Shown here: positions 42,781 to 52,603 of the stretch, piece after piece
Layout of the letters: every line of letters begins with the position of its first letter
Position numbering within the stretch: the stretch's first letter is position 1
From: DASPPM01 sp052143835
GTDB taxonomy: Bacteria > Pseudomonadota > Alphaproteobacteria > JACZXZ01
Assembly: GCA_052143835.1 (NCBI GenBank)
Contig: JBKQRV010000187.1
Span: forward strand, 1 to 64,000
Direction: 5' to 3'
DNA: 64,000 nucleotides
Notes under the pieces: model-generated
The model's input: only the letters and a program-made list of their open reading frames with translations
Told to the model about the DNA's origin: nothing
Databases searched by the model: none
Made by a program: the position numbers and the translations under genes

Positions 42781-42867
42781 TGGTGCGGTCGAGAAGACTC
42801 GAACTTCCACGGGGTCGCCCCCACAGCGCCCTCAACGCTGCGCGTCTACCAATTCCGCCACGACCGC
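42781..42867 (-). tRNA. tRNA-Leu (GAG)
   Basis: On the minus strand the sequence folds as a tRNA with an acceptor arm of seven pairs (GCGGTCG / CGACCGC), a long variable arm typical of leucine tRNA, and the anticodon stem CAGCG / CGCTG enclosing loop TTGAGGG, giving anticodon GAG. The T-loop reads TTCGAGT and CCA appears to be encoded (42781-42783). It lies between the glyoxalase-family gene and lipB. Confidence 0.93.
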
Positions 42868-43013
42868 AAGAAGGCCCGCGTGACCCCGGAGCCTCGTTGC
42901 GGGCGCGGGGTGCTTGCCTTTCTGAGAGAGGGGGAATAGCAAATCGTCAAGGCGAGATCAAGGACGCCGCCGCCGTCTTGCAACGCCTTGAAAGGGCAAA
43001 GGAACCTCGCCGA

Positions 43014-43727
43014 ATGGGCGATCTCGAAGAGGACCAGCTCCGCCTCCGCCCTACCCCCCTCGAATGGCGCATCTCGCGCCAGGCGGTCGGTTATGAGGAA
43101 GCGGTCGCGGCCATGGAGGCGCGCGTTGCCGCCATCCGCGCCGGGACGGCCGCCGAGCTCGTCTGGCTGCTCGATCACCCGCCGCTGGTGACGGCGGGGA
43201 CGAGTGCCAAGCCCGAGGACCTCCTCGAGCGCGGCCGCTTCCCCGTCCACAAGAGCGGACGCGGCGGCCAATTCACCTACCACGGCCCGGGCCAGCGGGT
43301 CGCCTATGTCATGCTCGACCTGCGCCGGCGCGGCAGCGACGTGCGCCGCTATGTGCACGACCTCGAGGAGTGGGTCATCCGCACCCTCGCCCGCCTCGGC
43401 GTCAAGGGCGAGCGGCGCCAGGGACGCATCGGCATCTGGGTCGAGCGCGGAGGTGGCCGCGAGGACAAGATCGGCGCCATCGGCGTGCGCATCAGCCGCT
43501 GGGTCACCTATCACGGCATGGCGCTCAACCGCGACCCCGAGCTTGAGCATTTCAGCGCCATCGTGCCTTGCGGCATCGCGGCACCGCAATTCGGCGTCAC
43601 CTCGCTCGCGGCCCTCGGCGTCCGCGTCTCGACGGCCGAGCTCGACGCGCTCCTCAAGGACGCCTTCGCCGAGGTGTTCGAAGCCGAAGTCATCGTGGAA
43701 GCCGATAATCAAGGGAGGCCGGCATGA
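43014..43727 (+). CDS. lipB: octanoyl-[acyl carrier protein]:protein transferase
   Basis: This 237-residue enzyme moves octanoyl from ACP to lipoate-dependent proteins. It carries the LipB pattern VWLLDHPPLVTAG, GGQFTYHGPGQRVAYVMLDL, DKIGAIGVRISRW, TYHGMALN and the catalytic Cys in IVPCGIA, with Lys in the DKIGAIG motif. The start is ATG 43014; reading further upstream passes through the tRNA region and is not coding. It overlaps the next small gene by 4 bp. Confidence 0.93.
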   Translation: MGDLEEDQLRLRPTPLEWRISRQAVGYEEAVAAMEARVAAIRAGTAAELVWLLDHPPLVTAGTSAKPEDLLERGRFPVHKSGRGGQFTYHGPGQRVAYVMLDLRRRGSDVRRYVHDLEEWVIRTLARLGVKGERRQGRIGIWVERGGGREDKIGAIGVRISRWVTYHGMALNRDPELEHFSAIVPCGIAAPQFGVTSLAALGVRVSTAELDALLKDAFAEVFEAEVIVEADNQGRPA

Positions 43728-43981
43728 AGAGAATGGCGTTGACGGCACTGATGATCGCCGCCGCATCGGCGGCACTTTACACAGGAGTCGGCGCTCAGAC
43801 GAAAGCGGTGCCGATGGCGCCGCAGCCTCCCGCCGTCGAGCCGAATTGCCCGGCGCCCGGCCCGCAGGTGATCGCCGGCAATGACCGCCTTGCCGCGCAG
43901 CTGGCGGACATCGATCACAATCTCGCGGCCATCGCCTATTACTTGTGCCTGATCGAAAGCAACATGAGCAAAGACAAGTAG
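43724..43981 (+). CDS. small secreted or periplasmic protein of unknown function
   Basis: This is an 85-residue protein. Residues 1-25 form a signal peptide: positive n-region MKRM, a hydrophobic Ala-rich core and a cleavage-like GVGAQ. Two cysteines remain in the mature part, at PNCPAPG and YYLCLIE. The rest is a short Ala/Leu-rich helical region. ATG overlaps the lipB stop (ATGA), suggesting coupled translation. No family is recognised. Confidence 0.65.
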   Translation: MKRMALTALMIAAASAALYTGVGAQTKAVPMAPQPPAVEPNCPAPGPQVIAGNDRLAAQLADIDHNLAAIAYYLCLIESNMSKDK

Positions 43982-44024
43982 CCTGCGAAAATCGCGGCAA
44001 GCGCCGAAGGGAGCGCAGGCCGGC

Positions 44025-44525
44025 GTGATTGACAAGCTGACGAGACTGACAAAAGTGCATCCAGCCGGCGGCCGCGTTCTGCGCGTTCGCTTCGCCGGGG
44101 ATCGGCGGCACTACGAACTCGACATGACCGGATTGATCGCTCGCAGCGCACATTTCGCGCGACTGATGGACGACGCCGAGACCTTCGCCAAGGTGGCGAT
44201 CGTAGAAGACGGTCTCGGGGTGGCTTGGCCTGTACAAACGAAATGGGGCCGTCTAGACGTTTCGGCCTCAACGCTCCGGCGGATCGCGGAAGAGCAGCAG
44301 CCGATGACGGGGGCGGATTTCGCGGAATGGCGAACGGCATTGGGATTGTCCTTGACGGAGGCGGCCAAGCTGCTTGGGGTCGGTCGGCGCACCGTCATGG
44401 GCTATCTGAAGAAAGACCAACTGCCGCCCGTCGTTGCCATCGCCTGCCGAGCGCTGGCTCGCGACAAGCATCTCTTGGCAGCGCACTACGTGCCGGCGCG
44501 GAAAATCGCCCGGCCGGCGGCATGA
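44025..44525 (+). CDS. DUF2442 protein with C-terminal helix-turn-helix
   Basis: This is a 166-residue protein. Residues about 15-85 match the DUF2442 pattern (RVRFAGDRRHYELDMTGLI, FARLMDDAETFAKVAIVEDG, GVAWP). Residues about 95-145 are a helix-turn-helix of XRE type (DFAEWRTALGLSLTEAAKLLG-V-GRRTVMGYL). Such proteins often accompany toxin-antitoxin-like (DUF4160) genes, but no partner is visible here. It may be a solitary regulator. No ribosome site stands out before the ATG. Confidence 0.65.
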   Translation: MIDKLTRLTKVHPAGGRVLRVRFAGDRRHYELDMTGLIARSAHFARLMDDAETFAKVAIVEDGLGVAWPVQTKWGRLDVSASTLRRIAEEQQPMTGADFAEWRTALGLSLTEAAKLLGVGRRTVMGYLKKDQLPPVVAIACRALARDKHLLAAHYVPARKIARPAA

Positions 44526-44603
44526 GCGCCGAACTCGATCCCGGCCGCTTCGAAGGCAGCTTCCAGTACCTACCTGCATAGTTTCGCGCCGCGCGGGGCG
44601 GCC

Positions 44604-44897
44604 TCACACGGTCGGCAATTGGCGGAAGCCGGGCACGCCGTCGTCCTCGACGGCGGCGGCGATCAGGCCCTGCACGCGCGCGAGCGGCGGGCCGCGGCGG
44701 CAGGCCTCGACCATCTCGTCGACGAGGGAAGCGGCACCCGCGAACTGCGCCTCCACGCTGCCGTCCGCGCGGTTGCGCACCCAGCCGCGCAAGCCACGCC
44801 GCCCCGCTTCCTCGGCGGTCCAGGCGCGGAACCACACGCCCTGAACGCGTCCCTCGAGGCGCAGGCGCACGCATTTGCTCTCTTGCGCGGCACTCAT
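44604..44897 (-). CDS. acyP: acylphosphatase
   Basis: This is a 97-residue enzyme of the acylphosphatase family, hydrolysing acyl phosphates. The active-site pattern is present: VRLRLEGRVQGVWFRAWTAEEA (catalytic Arg in FRAW), then GLRGWVRNRADGSVEAQFAG with the Asn. Length is right. It lies 9 bp downstream of the propionyl-CoA carboxylase-type gene on the same strand and is likely co-transcribed with it. Confidence 0.9.
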   Translation of the reverse strand: MSAAQESKCVRLRLEGRVQGVWFRAWTAEEAGRRGLRGWVRNRADGSVEAQFAGAASLVDEMVEACRRGPPLARVQGLIAAAVEDDGVPGFRQLPTV

Positions 44898-44906
44898 GCC
44901 GCCGCG

Positions 44907-46895
44907 TCAGGCGAATTCGAGGATCGCCTGGTCGACCGCCAGGCTGTCGCCCGGCTTGGCGTGGAGCTTGGCGACGACGCCGTTGCGCTCGGCGCGCAGG
45001 ATGTTTTCCATTTTCATCGCCTCGACGACCGCGAGCTCCTCGCCCGGCTTGACCTCCTGGCCGACCTTGACCGCGAGCGAGACCAGGAGGCCCGGCATCG
45101 GCGACATCAGGTAGCGCGAGAGGTCGGGCGCTGCCTTCTTGGGCATGACGGCGAGATGCTTGGCCGTGGCGGGCAAGAGGACGCGCACGTCGAGCTGATG
45201 GCCGCCATGGTTGAGCTTGTAGCCCGTGCCTTGGCGCTCGACTTGCACCGTAAGCGGGCGGCCGTTGACGCTGCCCTTGAAGAGCGGCTCGCCGATGCGC
45301 CAGGCGCTGCGCACCGCGTGGCGCTCTCCCCCGACGCTCACGTCGTAACCGCCCTCGGCCGCAGATACCTTGACCGCGTGCTGGGTCTCCTCGAAGACGA
45401 CGACGAACTCCGTTCCCGCTCTCGCCTCGTAGCCGGCAAGCTGGCCGCTGATGCGGCACTCACGCTCCGCCACGCGGCGCCCGATCGCGGCCGCCACGGC
45501 GACGAGCGGGGCCGGCTCCTCGAGCGCCAGACTGGCGGCACTCAGCGACTCGCCGAACTCCTCGGCGATGAAGCCGGTCGAGAGTCTGCCCTCCACGAAG
45601 CGCGGGTGGGCCATGATCGCGGCGAGGAACGGCATGTTGTGCGTGAGGCCGCGCACGTAGTAGGCGTCGAGTGCCGCGCGCATGTTGGCGATCGCCTCGT
45701 TGCGGTCCTGGCCGCCCGTGATGAGCTTGGCAATCATCGGATCGTAGTAGACGGAGATCTCCCCGCCTTCGTAGACGCCGCTGTCCACGCGCACGCGCTT
45801 GCCGTCCGCCTCGGGCGGGATGTAGCGCACGAGCCTGCCGACCGACGGCAGGAACTTGCGGAACGGGTCCTCGGCATAGATGCGCGCCTCGATCGCCCAG
45901 CCGTTGAGCTTGATGTCCTGCTGCCGGAAGGCGAGCTTCTCGCCCGCGGCGACGCGGATCATGGCCTCGACGAGGTCGATGCCGGTCGTGAGCTCCGTCA
46001 CCGGATGCTCGACCTGGAGGCGCGTGTTCATCTCGAGGAAGTAGAAGTTCCGCTTGCGGTCGACGATGAACTCGACGGTGCCGGCCGAGCGATAGCCCAC
46101 CGCCCGGCCGATGGCGACGGCCTGCTCGCCCATGGCGCGGCGCGTCTTGGCGTCGAGAAACGGGCTCGGCGCCTCCTCGATCACCTTCTGGTGCCGGCGC
46201 TGGATCGAGCACTCGCGCTCGCCGAGATGGACGATGTTGCCGTGGGCGTCGCCCAGAATCTGGATCTCGATGTGGCGCGGCTCCTCGATGTATTTCTCGA
46301 GGAAGACCCGGTCGTCCGCGAAGGCCGAGCGCGCCTCGTTGCGCGCCAGGCGAAGACCCTCGTGGACCTCGCCGTCGTTGCGCGCGATGCGCATGCCCTT
46401 GCCCCCGCCGCCCGCGGCCGCCTTGATCATCACCGGGTAGCCGATGCGGCGCGCGAACTTGACCGCCGCGTCGGGATCGGCGACCGCCTCATTCAGGCCC
46501 GGCACCGTGCTTACGCCGGCACCGAGGGCCAAGCGCTTCGATTCGATCTTGTCCCCCATGGCGGCGATGGCCGCCCTGGTCGGGCCGATGAAGGCGATCT
46601 TCCCCACCTGCAGCGCGTCCACGAAGGCGGGATTTTCCGACAGGAAGCCGTAGCCCGGATGGACCGCTTCCGCACCCGTGTCCGCCGCCGCCTTCACGAT
46701 GCGCGGTATGCTGAGGTAGCTCTCGGCGGACGGCGCCGGGCCGATCGCTACGGCCTCGTCCGCCTCGCGCACATGGAGCGCATCGGCATCCGCCTCGGAA
46801 TAGACCGCGACCGTCGCAATCCCCATGCGGCGCGCGGTGCGAATGATGCGACAGGCGATCTCGCCCCGGTTCGCGATCAGGATTTTCTTGAACAT
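44907..46895 (-). CDS. pccA: propionyl-CoA carboxylase-type biotin-containing alpha subunit
   Basis: This is a 662-residue subunit: biotin carboxylase at the N-terminus (MFKKILIANRGEIACRII), ATP-grasp loop KAAAGGGGKGMRIA, EMNTRLQVEHPVTELTTG, and a biotinyl domain with the site AVVEAMKMENIL near the C-terminus. It resembles PccA more than MccA in the FEETQHAVKVSAAEG-type linker region, but the substrate is inferred. No carboxyltransferase beta gene is seen within the window. The start at 46895 is where the family begins; a longer upstream frame is not homologous. Confidence 0.82.
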   Translation of the reverse strand: MFKKILIANRGEIACRIIRTARRMGIATVAVYSEADADALHVREADEAVAIGPAPSAESYLSIPRIVKAAADTGAEAVHPGYGFLSENPAFVDALQVGKIAFIGPTRAAIAAMGDKIESKRLALGAGVSTVPGLNEAVADPDAAVKFARRIGYPVMIKAAAGGGGKGMRIARNDGEVHEGLRLARNEARSAFADDRVFLEKYIEEPRHIEIQILGDAHGNIVHLGERECSIQRRHQKVIEEAPSPFLDAKTRRAMGEQAVAIGRAVGYRSAGTVEFIVDRKRNFYFLEMNTRLQVEHPVTELTTGIDLVEAMIRVAAGEKLAFRQQDIKLNGWAIEARIYAEDPFRKFLPSVGRLVRYIPPEADGKRVRVDSGVYEGGEISVYYDPMIAKLITGGQDRNEAIANMRAALDAYYVRGLTHNMPFLAAIMAHPRFVEGRLSTGFIAEEFGESLSAASLALEEPAPLVAVAAAIGRRVAERECRISGQLAGYEARAGTEFVVVFEETQHAVKVSAAEGGYDVSVGGERHAVRSAWRIGEPLFKGSVNGRPLTVQVERQGTGYKLNHGGHQLDVRVLLPATAKHLAVMPKKAAPDLSRYLMSPMPGLLVSLAVKVGQEVKPGEELAVVEAMKMENILRAERNGVVAKLHAKPGDSLAVDQAILEFA

Positions 46896-47330
46896 GGCGC
46901 GCGGCTTCGCCGCCTCGTCGCTTGCTTTGGCGGCACTGCGCGCCGCCGCGGCCACGCCGCGTCGCCTGTTCGGAGCCGAGAGAGGCATTGTTAAGCAGTT
47001 GAACTGTCGGAGCGATTCATGGCACGGCCCCCTTCGCTCCCGGAAGTATGTGCGCCGCGTTGGGCAAAGGCAAGCGCCCGGCGGGCGGAGTACGCTGCGT
47101 CGCGCAGCGAGCCGCAGCGCCGTCGGGCTGGACAATGCGGGCGCTCATAACCCATGCTGCCCGCCAAGCTCCGTGTCTCGCTGTCAAAGAAGGAGCAGGG
47201 AACAGGTGAGGGAGGTCATTGCAGCAATGCCCGGCCCGGCAGCAGCGGCTCGAGGAGGGCGGCGACCGTCGTCTCGCCGCGCCGTCGCTAGAGCTACCCA
47301 CGCGCCCAGAGCAGCCGCGGACCGCGCCGC
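46896..47330. other. divergent promoter region between pccA and livH
   Basis: There is no convincing gene. The stretch must hold the minus-strand promoter of pccA and the plus-strand promoter of the Liv genes. I see no strong palindrome, riboswitch-like fold or terminator hairpin. There is also no clear ribosome binding site immediately before the livH start at 47331. GC-rich simple sequence (CGCGC, GCCGC) dominates the middle. Confidence 0.35.
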
Positions 47331-48293
47331 ATGAGTCCCTTCGGAATGTTCGCCGAGACGTTTCTCGAGGCGCTCGCCGCGGGCCTCTTCCTCGGCTGCA
47401 TCTACGGCCTCATGTGCGTGGGGCTCGGGCTCATCTTCGGGGTGATGCGCGTGATCAACTTCGCCCAGGGGGATTTCCTCATGCTGGGCATGTATTTCAA
47501 CCTCTATGTCGTGAGCGTCTGGGGGTTGCTCGCCTTCCTGGGGCCGGCGGCGGCACCCTTTGTCGGCGCCATCCTTGCCGGCCCCGCCCTCTTCGTCGGC
47601 GGCTATCTGCTCCATCGCCTCCTGATCGCGCGGGTCAGCGGCACCAGCGTCAGCGGAAGCGAGGACGAGGGCCGCTCGGCGCAGCTCATCCTCACGCTCG
47701 GCGTCGCCTTGGCGCTCGAGAACGGCGCGCTCATCCTCTTCGGCTCGACGCCGCAGTCGGCGCGCACGACGTTGGCGCTTCGCGCCTGGGAGATCCCGCT
47801 CCTCTACGATCCGACGGCTGCCGTGTTCATCAACAAGGCGAGTGTTGTTGCCTGCGTGCTCTCCATCGTCATCGCCTCGGCGCTCTATTTTCTCATCAAT
47901 CGCTCGCGGCTGGGCAAGACGCTGCGCGCGGCGGCGGACAATCCGGCCGCCGCCACCTACATGGGCATCGATGTCGACCGCGCCCACCGCATCGCCTTCG
48001 GCATCGGCACCGGCGTTACCGCCGTCGCGGGCGGGCTCGTCGCCACCTACCATCCGTTCCAGCCCTACGTCGGGCTCGACTACGTCATCATCATGTACGC
48101 GGGCGTGGTGATGGGCGGCATGGGCAGCATTCTCGGCGCCTTCTGGGGCGGACTCACGATCGGCCTCGTGCAACAGCTCTCCACCCTCGTGCTGCCCACG
48201 CAACTGCAGAACGCGGCGATCTTCGCGGTATTCCTTCTCGTCGTCCTCATGCGGCCGCAGGGGCTGTTCGGCCGCGCCGCGGAGCGGATCTGA
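47331..48293 (+). CDS. livH: branched-chain amino acid-type ABC transporter permease
   Basis: This is a 320-residue inner-membrane protein with about 8 hydrophobic segments. The pattern includes GLGLIFGVMRVINFAQGDFLMLG, TVLRAAADNPAAATYMGIDV-like AADNPAAATYMGIDVDRAH and VIIMYAGVVMGGMGSILGAF, typical of LivH. It forms the membrane channel with the fused LivM-LivG protein encoded after 3 bp. The transported compound could be branched-chain amino acids, or organic and aromatic acids, as in related systems in these bacteria. Confidence 0.88.
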   Translation: MSPFGMFAETFLEALAAGLFLGCIYGLMCVGLGLIFGVMRVINFAQGDFLMLGMYFNLYVVSVWGLLAFLGPAAAPFVGAILAGPALFVGGYLLHRLLIARVSGTSVSGSEDEGRSAQLILTLGVALALENGALILFGSTPQSARTTLALRAWEIPLLYDPTAAVFINKASVVACVLSIVIASALYFLINRSRLGKTLRAAADNPAAATYMGIDVDRAHRIAFGIGTGVTAVAGGLVATYHPFQPYVGLDYVIIMYAGVVMGGMGSILGAFWGGLTIGLVQQLSTLVLPTQLQNAAIFAVFLLVVLMRPQGLFGRAAERI

Positions 48294-48296
48294 GCC

Positions 48297-50061
48297 GTGG
48301 CCGGCCGCGGCGGCGTGCTCTTCCCGCTTGCGGCGATCGCGATCATGGCGCTCGGCTGGCTCGCGCTCGGGCTCGCGGTCGGCAACTCCTACTACCAGCT
48401 CATGATGACGCTGGTGCCGATCTGGGCGGTCTTGGGGCTGTCCTGGAACCTGCTCAGCGGCTACACCGGGCTCGTCTCCTTCGGCCACGCCTCCTTCTTC
48501 GGCCTCGGCGCCTATACGGTCACCATCCTCCTCGTCCGCTTCGACCTGACGCCGTGGTTCGGCATCCCGCTCGGCATGCTGGTCGGCGTCGTCGCCGCGC
48601 TCGTCATCGGCTATCCGACCTTCCGCCTGCGCGGGCATTATTTCGCCCTCGCGATGCTCGCCTATCCTCTCGCCCTCCTCTACGTCTTCGAGTGGCTCGG
48701 CTATCAGGAAGTGCCCTTGCCGATGAAGCGCGAGGCGCCCGCCTGGTACATGCAGTTCAGCGACTACCGCGTCTACATGGCGCTGGCGGTGGGCCTGCTC
48801 GTCGCCGCCCTTGTGATCTCGCTCGCCGTCGAGCGCTCGCGCTTCGGCCGCTCGCTCCTTGCCATCAAGCAGAACGAGCCGGCCGCGGAAGCGGCGGGCA
48901 TCGACACGCTCAAATGGAAGATGCGGGCCATCACGCTGTCCGGCGCCGTGGCAGCCGCCGCCGGCGGCCTCTATGCGGTCGTCCTCCTCGTGGTGACGCC
49001 GGACAGCGTCTTCGGCGTCCTCACCTCGGCACAGGCCCTCGTGGTGACGCTCTTCGGCGGCACGGGCACGTTGTGGGGACCGGTGATCGGCGCGGTCATC
49101 CTGATCCCATTGAGCGAGACGCTGCAGGCGGAGCTCGGCGACGTGATCCCGGGAATCCAAGGTGTGGTCTACGGCATCGCCATCATCCTCGTGATCCTCT
49201 TGGCCCCCGAAGGCATCTTCTGGCGCGTGCGCGACTGGCTCCACCTTGCACGAGCCACGCCTGGCGCGGCCATCCGCAGCGCAGCCCCAGCGGCGCCGCG
49301 TGCCGTCCCCGTCTCCGCCGAGCGCCAAACCTCCCCGCACATCCTCCTCGAGGTGAGCGGGCTCTCGAAGTCGTTCGGCGGGCTGCGCGCCTTGGACGGC
49401 ATCGCCTTCCAAGTGGAGGAAGGGGCCATCCTCGGCATCATCGGCCCAAATGGTGCCGGCAAGACGACGCTCTTCAATCTGCTCAACGGCTTCCTCAAGC
49501 CGAACGGCGGGGACGTCGTCTTCGCGGGGCAGACCCTCGTCGGCCTCAAGCCCAACCGCATCTGCCGGCTCGGCGTCGGACGCACCTTCCAGGTGGTGCG
49601 CGCATTTCAGCGCATGTCGGTGCTGGAGAACGTCGTCGTCGGCGCCTATGTCCGCGCCGCGGCCGAGGAGGAGGCCTTCGAGATCGCGCGCGAGGCGGTC
49701 GAGAGGGTCGGCCTCTGGCCGCGCATGGAGGCGCTCGCCGGCGCCCTCAGCAACAAGGAGCTCCGTCTCATGGAGCTCGCGCGCGCGCTGGCCGGGCGCC
49801 CGCGCCTCCTCCTCATGGACGAGCCGCTCGCCGGCCTCGCGGCGGCCGAGGTCGAGGAGATGCTCGCCGCGGTCAGGGCGCTGCCGTCCTCGGGTACGAC
49901 GGTCGTGATCATCGAGCACACGATGCGCGCGATGATGCGCCTGGCCGAGCGCTTCGTGGTGCTGAACCACGGGCGCGTGCTCGCGGTCGGCGGGCCGCGC
50001 GAGGTCACCGCCGACGCGGCCGTGGTCGAGGCCTATCTCGGCAGCAAATGGACGGCCCTCC

Positions 50062-50075
<14 letters not shown>
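48297..50075 (+). CDS. livMG: fused LivM permease and LivG ATPase
   Basis: This 592-residue fusion starts at a GTG. Residues 1 to about 320 are a LivM-type permease with about 8 helices (GYTGLVSFGHASFFGLGAY, KQNEPAAEAAGIDTLKWK). A Pro/Ala-rich linker leads at about residue 345 to an ATPase with Walker A GPNGAGKTTLFN (about 383), Q-loop GRTFQVVRAFQ and Walker B RLLLMDEPLAGL. The ABC signature is atypical: LSNKELRLMELARAL instead of LSYGEQ. The fused form would give a 1:1 permease-ATPase ratio. The gene overlaps livF by 14 bp. Confidence 0.87.
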
Positions 50076-50769
<694 letters not shown>

Positions 50770-50797
50770 TCGGGCAGTTGCCCAGGGAGGAAATAAG

Positions 50798-52045
50798 ATG
50801 ACCCGCACGTTCAACCGGCTGTTCCACGCCGCGATCGCGGCCACGGCAGCGGCACTCGGCCTTCTCGCGCTTGCAGAAGCGCCCGCCCAAGCCCAACCCA
50901 AGGAGGTCGAAGTGGCGCTCATCGTGCCGCTCTCGGGGCCGTGGGCGCGCCAGGGCCTGCTCGAGCGCATGGGTGCCGAGATGGCGATCGACGACATCAA
51001 CAACGCCGGGGGAGTGAAGGCGCTCGGCGGCGCCAAGATGAAGCTCATCGTCGCCGATACCGGCGACTCGCCGGAGAAGGCGAAGAACGCGGCACAGCTC
51101 GTCGTGGCGCAGAATCCGGATCTCGTCGGCGGCGTCGGCTCCTGGCTCAGCTCCTTCACGCTCGCGGTCACGGAAGTGACGGAGCGCGCCGAGCTGCCGT
51201 GGTTGACACTCTCCTATTCGGACCAGATCACCAGCCGCGGCTTCCATTACGTGTTCCAGACCTCGGCCACCGGCGACCGCCAGGCGGAGCTGGCGCTGCC
51301 GACGATCATGGAGCTTGCGGAGAAGACCACGGGGAAGAAGCCGACCACGACCGGGATCATCTCGGACAATACGGCGGCCCCCGTGAGCTTCGTCAAGCCC
51401 ATGCGCCAGGGCGGGCTCGCCAAATACGGGCTCAAGCTCCTCCTAGACGAGACCTATACGCCCCCCCTCTCCGATGCGACCCCGCTCGTGCAGAAGGCGC
51501 GCGTGGCGCGGCCGGATTTCCTCTTCGTGATCTCCACCAACGTGCCCGACGACACGCTTCTCATGCAGAAGCTGACCGAGATGGGCATGGGCGGGACACG
51601 CGTTCCCATCGTGGGGAACGGCGCCCATATGGGAGGGCCGGAGCTGCTCAAGACCGCGGGTGCGGAGGTCATGGAGGACGTGCTCGTCACCGTCGCCAAT
51701 TGGAGCAACAAGGGGCAGGCGGACCTCATCGCGCGCTTCAAGAAGCGGACGGGCGAGCCCTGGCTCACCCAGGACAGCCTCTGCGCTTACGGCCACGTGC
51801 AGATCCTCAAGGACGCGCTCGAGAAGGCCGGCGTCGCCGACCGCCGCAAGGTGGCCGCAGCCATCCGCGCCATGGACACGAGCGAAGGGGCGGCCAAATT
51901 CTTCGCGGGCGGCCACATCAAGTTCGACGACAGGGGACGCCGCGTCGATGCCCCCCTCGTCATCGTGCAGTGGCAGCACGGCGAGCCCGTCACAGTCTAC
52001 CCAATCGCCGACGCCTCGGCCAAGGCGATCTGGGCGATGAAGTAG
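50798..52045 (+). CDS. ABC transporter substrate-binding protein (LivK type)
   Basis: This is a 415-residue periplasmic binding protein. Residues 1-32 are a signal peptide (MTRTFNRLFHAAIAATAAA...) ending AQAQ. The mature part begins VEVALIVPLSGPWARQG, the usual opening of COG0683 proteins, followed by GDSPEKAKNAAQLVV and the GVGSWLSSFTLAVTEVTER segment. The start has an AGGGAGG site six bases upstream; an ATG 63 bases further upstream lacks one. Ligand is unknown. A palindromic repeat immediately follows the stop and may act in termination. Confidence 0.88.
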   Translation: MTRTFNRLFHAAIAATAAALGLLALAEAPAQAQPKEVEVALIVPLSGPWARQGLLERMGAEMAIDDINNAGGVKALGGAKMKLIVADTGDSPEKAKNAAQLVVAQNPDLVGGVGSWLSSFTLAVTEVTERAELPWLTLSYSDQITSRGFHYVFQTSATGDRQAELALPTIMELAEKTTGKKPTTTGIISDNTAAPVSFVKPMRQGGLAKYGLKLLLDETYTPPLSDATPLVQKARVARPDFLFVISTNVPDDTLLMQKLTEMGMGGTRVPIVGNGAHMGGPELLKTAGAEVMEDVLVTVANWSNKGQADLIARFKKRTGEPWLTQDSLCAYGHVQILKDALEKAGVADRRKVAAAIRAMDTSEGAAKFFAGGHIKFDDRGRRVDAPLVIVQWQHGEPVTVYPIADASAKAIWAMK

Positions 52046-52048
52046 AAG

Positions 52049-52226
52049 CCCTCTCCCGCTTCGCGGGAGAGGGAAGGGGCCCATCGCGAAGCGATGGGAA
52101 GGGTGAGGGACGGCCCCGCCGGTCAATCGAAGATTGGAGATTGCTCATTGCCGACCATCGCGCTGTCCCTCACCCTCCCACGGCCTTCGGCCGCGGGTCC
52201 CTCCCTCTCCCGCTTGCGGGAGAGGG
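52049..52226. repeat. composite palindromic intergenic repeat, copy 2
   Basis: Terminal hairpins CCCTCTCCCGC-TTC-GCGGGAGAGGG (52049-52073) and CCCTCTCCCGC-TT-GCGGGAGAGGG (52203-52226) enclose the same inner blocks seen at 2760-2901: CCCATCGC/GCGATGGG, GGTGAGGGA, TCCCTCACC and GGCCTTCGGCC. The central 50 bp are unique. The right hairpin reads directly into the ribosome site of the NIPSNAP gene (GTG at 52238). Confidence 0.88.
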
Positions 52227-52237
52227 AGTAATCGCCC

Positions 52238-52603
52238 GTGATCAGCGAGCAGCGCACTTATCTCCTGCGGCCGGGCAAGACGGGGGAGTTCCTCAGCGCG
52301 GTCGAGACGCTCGGCCTGCCCCTCCTCAAGCCCATCCTCGGCGGCCTCATCGGCTATTTCACGAGCGAGACGGGCGCGCTCAACGAGGTCGTCCACCTCT
52401 GGGCCTACGAGAGCCTCGAGGAGCGCGCGCGCCGCCGCAAGATACTGACGGCGCACCCCGGCTGGCCTCGCTTCGCCGCCGCGGTCGAGCCGCTCCTCGA
52501 GCGCATGGAGACGCGCATCCTCGTGCCGGCGCCCTTCACGCCCCTTACGCTTGCCACGATCCGCGCGATGAACGGGAGCGAGGCGTCCCTCACCCCGCCA
52601 TGA
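52238..52603 (+). CDS. NIPSNAP family protein
   Basis: This is a 121-residue alpha-beta barrel protein with the family pattern EQRTYLLRPGKTGEFLSAVE, IGYFTSETGALNEVVHLWAY and ESLEERARRRKIL. The function of the family is not established; members often sit in catabolic operons. The GTG start is preceded by GAGAGGGAG, which is the end of the palindromic repeat. The 3' end overlaps the opposing alpha/beta hydrolase by 14 bp. Confidence 0.8.
   Translation: MISEQRTYLLRPGKTGEFLSAVETLGLPLLKPILGGLIGYFTSETGALNEVVHLWAYESLEERARRRKILTAHPGWPRFAAAVEPLLERMETRILVPAPFTPLTLATIRAMNGSEASLTPP

Noticed and set aside
44907..46895. Pyruvate carboxylase
   Set aside because: The protein is about 660 residues with biotin carboxylase and biotinyl parts only; the carboxyltransferase part of pyruvate carboxylase is missing.
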